In this document: piece by piece, positions 61,501 to 64,000 of the stretch | Layout of the letters: every line of letters starts with the position of its first letter | How positions within the stretch are numbered: position 1 is the stretch's first letter | Assembly: GCA_903895695.1 (NCBI GenBank) | Contig: CAITUY010000095.1 | Span: 34,438-98,437, forward strand | Length of the DNA stretch: 64,000 bases | Direction of reading: 5' to 3' | From: an uncultured bacterium | GTDB taxonomy: Bacteria > Verrucomicrobiota > Kiritimatiellia > CAIKKV01 > CAITUY01 | The notes under the pieces: generated by a model | What the model was told of the DNA's origin: nothing | What the model saw: the letters and a program-made list of their open reading frames with translations, nothing else | The model's database searches: none | Program-made: the position numbers and the translations under genes

Positions 61501-63726
61501 GATGCCCGCCGGCGGGGCCGGCTTGTTGTCGATGCGCGGGGCACTGACGTCGACGGACACGAACACCGTGCCGTTGCTGCCTGCCTGGTAGCCCGACGTC
61601 GCGCCCAACACTGAATTGGTCGGCTGGGCCGGCAGCACGTCATCCCACGGATGCGACGTCCACCACACGGCAATCCGGCCGCCGCCGCCGCCGCCGCCCA
61701 ACGATGGCGCGCTACCGCCGTTGGCCTGGAGCGTTCCCGTCCCGCCCAGGGACTTGCACGTCAGGTAGATTCCGCCGCCGGCGCCGCCGCCGGCACTGTC
61801 CCCTGGCCCCGCGGCACCGTTCACGGAAATCGTGCCGTCGATCGTGACGGGCCCTGTAGCCTCGATGCGGACGAGGCTGCCGCCGTTCCCGCCGGGATAG
61901 AGGGGGTCGCTCTTGCCGCCGCCGCCACTTCCCGGAAGGAGCGGCGCCGCCGCGATGTCATTGGTGAGGCCGGCCGGCGCCAGTGTCCCGTCATTTCCTT
62001 TGCCGCCAAATCCGCCGTGGCCGCCGCCCCCCCCGCGCGTCGACGATCCACCGCCCCCGGGGCCGTATCCGGCCGCATGGATGCCATTCACGCCGCCGCC
62101 AAACCCGAGTGCATCGCCGTTGATCTGCGCGGCGTACGGCACGGTCAGGTTCCTGGTGCGCATCAGGATGCTCCCCCCGTTGGTCGGATGCGCCACGGGA
62201 TAGAGCACACAGTTGCCGGCAATGAGGACATCGCGGCCGGAGAGGTCGAGCAGACCGCCGTAGTTCGGGCCCGCGGCATTCGTCATCCCGCTGTAGAGAT
62301 AACATTTCGCGCCGTTCGTCAGCACCAGATTGCCGCCGATCGTCAACGACGCCGGATTGGTGAGCGCGTACCAAAAGTTCAGTGTGCCGTTGTTGATGAC
62401 AACGTCACCGCTGGAACTCAGGCTTTCCTGAGAGGCGCCCCCGCGGAACGCGTTGAAGATCGAATTCGCCACCGTCAGGCTGCCGCAGCTCACCGCCGCA
62501 TTGGTTGTATCGAGCCGGGCGTTGACGATCACACTCAGTCCATTCGTGACGCCCAACCCAAAGGAGCCCGGGAACGCCATCCAGCCGTTGCTCAGCACGC
62601 AGGCATTGGGCGACCACGAGGTGGCACTTGCGAAACTGGGCCGACCATTCCAGCCGAGCATAATGTCCGGCAGCGCGAGCGTATCGGTGAAGTAAAGTGT
62701 TCCCAGATCGCCTGATTCACCGTAGGAGCCAGCCACGCCGTTCTTGACCGAGAAGCGGACAGTGGGCCGCAGGCCGGATGCCGCCTGGGCAGCCGCGTCG
62801 TAACTCACCGCGATCCTTCCGCCGCCGCCGCCGCCGCCCCACCCGCCGAGGCCGTCGCCGCCGTTGGCGCTGATCAGCCCGTTGGAGCCGGCAAACGTGC
62901 CGCACGAAATCCACACGCCGCCGCCGGACCCACCGCCGCCGCTATCCGAGACACCGTTGCCGGCATCCGCCGTAATCGAACCGTGGAGGGTCACCAAGCC
63001 CGACGCTTGGACGCGCACGTAACCCCCGCCGGCTCCGCCGTCTCCCGGGCTGCTGCTCTTGGCACCGCCGCCGCTGCCGGGATCAATAGGCGAGTCCGCT
63101 TGCCCGTACGTCGTGCTGAACAGCGCAGTGTCGCTGTTGCCCCTGCCGCCACGCCCGCCATAGGACCCGCCCCCGCCGCGACCACCAGCCCCGGCTTTGC
63201 CGCCGCCCGGGCCGTAACCTTCGCGATGCGTTGCGGCGCCGGACACGCCGCCGCGAAAACCCTTCTGGCTAACATTGATCGACCCGTTCGTCGCGAGGGT
63301 CAGGTTCGAGCACACAATATATACCCGGTTGCTCACGTCCCACTGGCCGGAGAGGTTGTTCGTCACCGCGAGGTTGGACGCGTGCGTCAGCGTACCGCCG
63401 ATCCAGACGTTAGTCGCCGTCAGGATGTTGGTGTAGGTCAACACCGCGCCGACGGCGTTGGAGAAGGTCAGCGTGGCATTGGTGATGGTGAACGAATCCA
63501 GACTCGGCGTGGAATTGGTCAGGATCGCCGAGCCGGAACCGATGACGACCGCATCGCCATCGCTGGGAGTGAGCCCGCCGGTCCAGTTCCCGGGCGCGAA
63601 CCAGTCGCCATTAGCGCTGCCGCCCCAGACGCGAGCAGCCGCGCGACTGCTCGCCGGAATCGCAGCCAAGGCAAGGACGACCCACATCAGGACCGAAAAA
63701 CCCAACGCGACGTTCCGTCTGTTCAA
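58507..63726 (-). CDS. Giant exported glycine-rich surface protein with Calx-beta domain
   Basis: This is a 1739-residue exported protein (signal peptide with L-G-F-S-V-L-M-W-V-V-L-A-L-A-A). It starts at TTG 63726, chosen because an exact AGGAGGTG lies 4 bp upstream. Two related modules (about 30-730 and 1105-1739) each begin with a W-x-G-x-x-x-W-x-x-x-x-N-W motif and contain long runs of Gly (Y-G-P-G-G-G, G-G-G-G-G-G-R-I-A-V) alternating with beta strands. Between them are two FnIII-like segments (about 760-990) and a Calx-beta domain (about 990-1095, V-S-V-V-E-G-N-A-G, D-D-D). The protein ends P-P-G-T-V-F-E-L-R. It is likely an adhesin or structural fibre at the cell surface. No transporter domain is visible. 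Confidence 0.82.
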   Translation of the reverse strand: MNRRNVALGFSVLMWVVLALAAIPASSRAAARVWGGSANGDWFAPGNWTGGLTPSDGDAVVIGSGSAILTNSTPSLDSFTITNATLTFSNAVGAVLTYTNILTATNVWIGGTLTHASNLAVTNNLSGQWDVSNRVYIVCSNLTLATNGSINVSQKGFRGGVSGAATHREGYGPGGGKAGAGGRGGGGSYGGRGGRGNSDTALFSTTYGQADSPIDPGSGGGAKSSSPGDGGAGGGYVRVQASGLVTLHGSITADAGNGVSDSGGGGSGGGVWISCGTFAGSNGLISANGGDGLGGWGGGGGGGRIAVSYDAAAQAASGLRPTVRFSVKNGVAGSYGESGDLGTLYFTDTLALPDIMLGWNGRPSFASATSWSPNACVLSNGWMAFPGSFGLGVTNGLSVIVNARLDTTNAAVSCGSLTVANSIFNAFRGGASQESLSSSGDVVINNGTLNFWYALTNPASLTIGGNLVLTNGAKCYLYSGMTNAAGPNYGGLLDLSGRDVLIAGNCVLYPVAHPTNGGSILMRTRNLTVPYAAQINGDALGFGGGVNGIHAAGYGPGGGGSSTRGGGGGHGGFGGKGNDGTLAPAGLTNDIAAAPLLPGSGGGGKSDPLYPGGNGGSLVRIEATGPVTIDGTISVNGAAGPGDSAGGGAGGGIYLTCKSLGGTGTLQANGGSAPSLGGGGGGGRIAVWWTSHPWDDVLPAQPTNSVLGATSGYQAGSNGTVFVSVDVSAPRIDNKPAPPAGITANEADLVGSLTSTGAAATTVMVYWGQTDGVDVRTNWSTNAIIGVRSPGDVTNHVAGLTAGALYFYRFYATNAFGEDWGTPQTFFTTAGLPDVNNDIGATSITLTSAVLHGFAQGSPNPTVTLYWGTNYTGTDPLLWNQHIDIGVVTNLYFSGSATGLIANQTYSYRCFATNDNGGKWAASATNFPTASPTVSLADVSVVEGNAGMVSANFLATLSAPSAADVLLAFATSNGSATAGADYVATNGTCVISAGATSAVITVAVIGDTIDEYPSENFYLSLTNATLAVLGRSQAVGTIVDDDTTVETKTWSGTGLWNSVTNWQPLSQSIPDPSDTVIIPAGTVCTLTDTGRAVSVTVSGNLTFSGPGARLQVTDLLVNTNGFITHNAQTATGTNSLGQWVADNGIYVDCANATVLAGGRINGDSKGYAGGTYSPVSHQAGYGPGGGPSFGRGSGGSYGGQGGKSFDAGASSTYGVAAAPAEPGSGGGSKQSAENGGGAGGGYVCIQATSQVLVNGTISVNGQGAYDSDSGGGGSGGGVRIACRTFVGTNGLISANGGAGAYSGAALGGGGGGGRIAVSYDVAAENALGVQPTVTFSARNGAGYGDPLSGADIGTVYVPNTFALREQLRGWSGRLTFGDGASSWAPANLTLSNGWVAFPSGFALNVTGDVQVIVNARLDTSNAVVNCGGRLMATGSSVFLFRGSGSAEQLTVGGDTFLNNSTLSFWYALTNPSSLTLTGNLTLTNGGKCYLYSGVTNGASRNYGGLLELSGRNLVIPTNSAIYPVSNPTNGGSILMRMNNLTVDAGGQVNADSYGFAGGSVGHAGNGPGGGGSVSRGGGGGHGGKGGNGQDAAGGVTNDAVLTPLLPGSGGGAKNAGSYSGGNGGGLVRVEATGTVTLNGALSALGGPYTGDDSPGGGAGGGIYVRCYRMNGSGPMTANGGAGAGLGGGGGGGRIAVWAIFSNYVGTVTVSGGSGGNAAGDPGTYVWVQIPPPGTVFELR

Positions 63727-63730
63727 AGCT

Positions 63731-63738
63731 CACCTCCT
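63731..63738 (-). promoter_or_regulatory. Near-perfect Shine-Dalgarno before the TTG start
   Basis: AGGAGGTG on the - strand, 4 bp before TTG 63726, complements the 16S rRNA 3' end almost fully. It decides the choice of this rare start codon. Confidence 0.8.
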
Positions 63739-63868
63739 GCTACCCCCCCCGCGGGACGGCTCACGACTGACAACGGTATGCCTGCGACTCCTCGATTCTA
63801 TGAGTAGTGTAAGAAACGTCCCGGAGCCCGTCAAGCCTGTTCAATGCAGGCGGCGGGGTCTCCCGAAT

Positions 63869-63920
63869 CCTTAGCGAAGCGTGGCGGCAGTGCCGCCGCG
63901 CTTCGCCAAGGATGTTTTTT
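63869..63920 (+). terminator. Long hairpin followed by a T-run near the window edge
   Basis: A 22-bp arm (about 63869-63890, TCCTTAGCGAAGCGTGGCGG) pairs with its near-reverse complement directly after it (about 63892-63913), with two G-U-compatible differences, and a T-run (about 63915-63920) follows on the + strand. As no + strand gene ends here, it may serve a gene beyond the window on the other strand or be a dispersed repeat. Positions are uncertain by a base. Otherwise 63739-64000 holds no gene that I can support. Confidence 0.5.
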
Positions 63921-64000
63921 GGCGCATGACACAGGCAATGGAGGCGATTGATGCGGCAACCGCGCCGAAGCGGTGCGCGAATGGGCGGGAGACCGCGTAA

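Noticed and set aside
58600..63200. Dense GCC/GGC triplet runs that look like a tandem or CRISPR-type repeat
   Set aside because: They encode poly-glycine stretches in the - strand giant gene, with no constant spacer or repeat length.
63926..64000. A 24-codon + strand ORF ending exactly at the last base
   Set aside because: It is too short, has no ribosome site and lies in an edge region.

Overview
The window is GC-rich, densely coded DNA with translationally coupled gene pairs. It contains large secreted proteins with LamG (concanavalin-like), bacterial Ig-like and glycine-rich modules. From the protein style (tandem nucleoside diphosphate kinase, HAD proteins with a D-W-N-G-T motif, secreted LamG/GH2 fusions, no SusC/SusD) I infer a member of the PVC superphylum, most likely the Kiritimatiellota/Lentisphaerota/Verrucomicrobiota branch, probably from a metagenome assembly. 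No rRNA, tRNA or CRISPR array was seen.

Layout. 1-3993: a + strand cluster with a repeat-containing fragment, a secreted protein, an FHA-MoxR AAA+ ATPase and a C-tail membrane protein. 4044-5432: three small genes on the - strand (lipocalin-like, SRPBCC/AHSA1, small conserved). 5802-8432: a P-type cation ATPase. 8473-10552: an overlapping GNAT acetyltransferase and secreted PIG-L deacetylase pair (-). 10719-12374: a duplicated amidohydrolase (+). 12412-14940: an ACP, active ketosynthase and cysteine-less ketosynthase operon (-). 15117-19324: grpE (+), then an aminotransferase, a tandem NDK and a mutarotase-like protein (-). 19493-24191: a coupled HAD phosphatase, transglutaminase and ABC transporter run (+). 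24317-26648: a patch that looks less GC-rich, with a frameshifted Swt1-type HEPN gene and a XamI-like restriction endonuclease but no methyltransferase. 26770-28080: a GH4 glycosidase (-). 28226-32753: a metal and ion transport run of an Nramp transporter, universal stress protein, ClC channel and TauE/SafE half-protein (+).

The second half (32888-63726) is one polysaccharide-handling locus. A GntR-type regulator gene with a good promoter is broken by homopolymer length changes and truncated. After it come nine + strand genes with gaps of at most 72 bp: LamG/Ig proteins, two tandem GH2-like glycosidases carrying different accessory domains, a GH66-like TIM-barrel protein, a heparinase II/III-like lyase fused to HEAT repeats, a Tat-exported protein, an SGNH esterase-like protein and two large unrecognised proteins. 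A convergent gene encodes a 1739-residue glycine-rich, Calx-beta-containing surface protein from a TTG start with a near-perfect Shine-Dalgarno sequence.

The most interesting signals are: a roughly 60-residue module repeated six times after LamG domains in three adjacent genes; a C-terminal G-T-[VT]-[FI]-x-[FVL]-[RK] ending shared by three otherwise different exported proteins; a palindromic repeat inside the signal-peptide end of a gene; the HEPN/XamI remnant; and homopolymer-linked frame breaks that may be biological or assembly artefacts.
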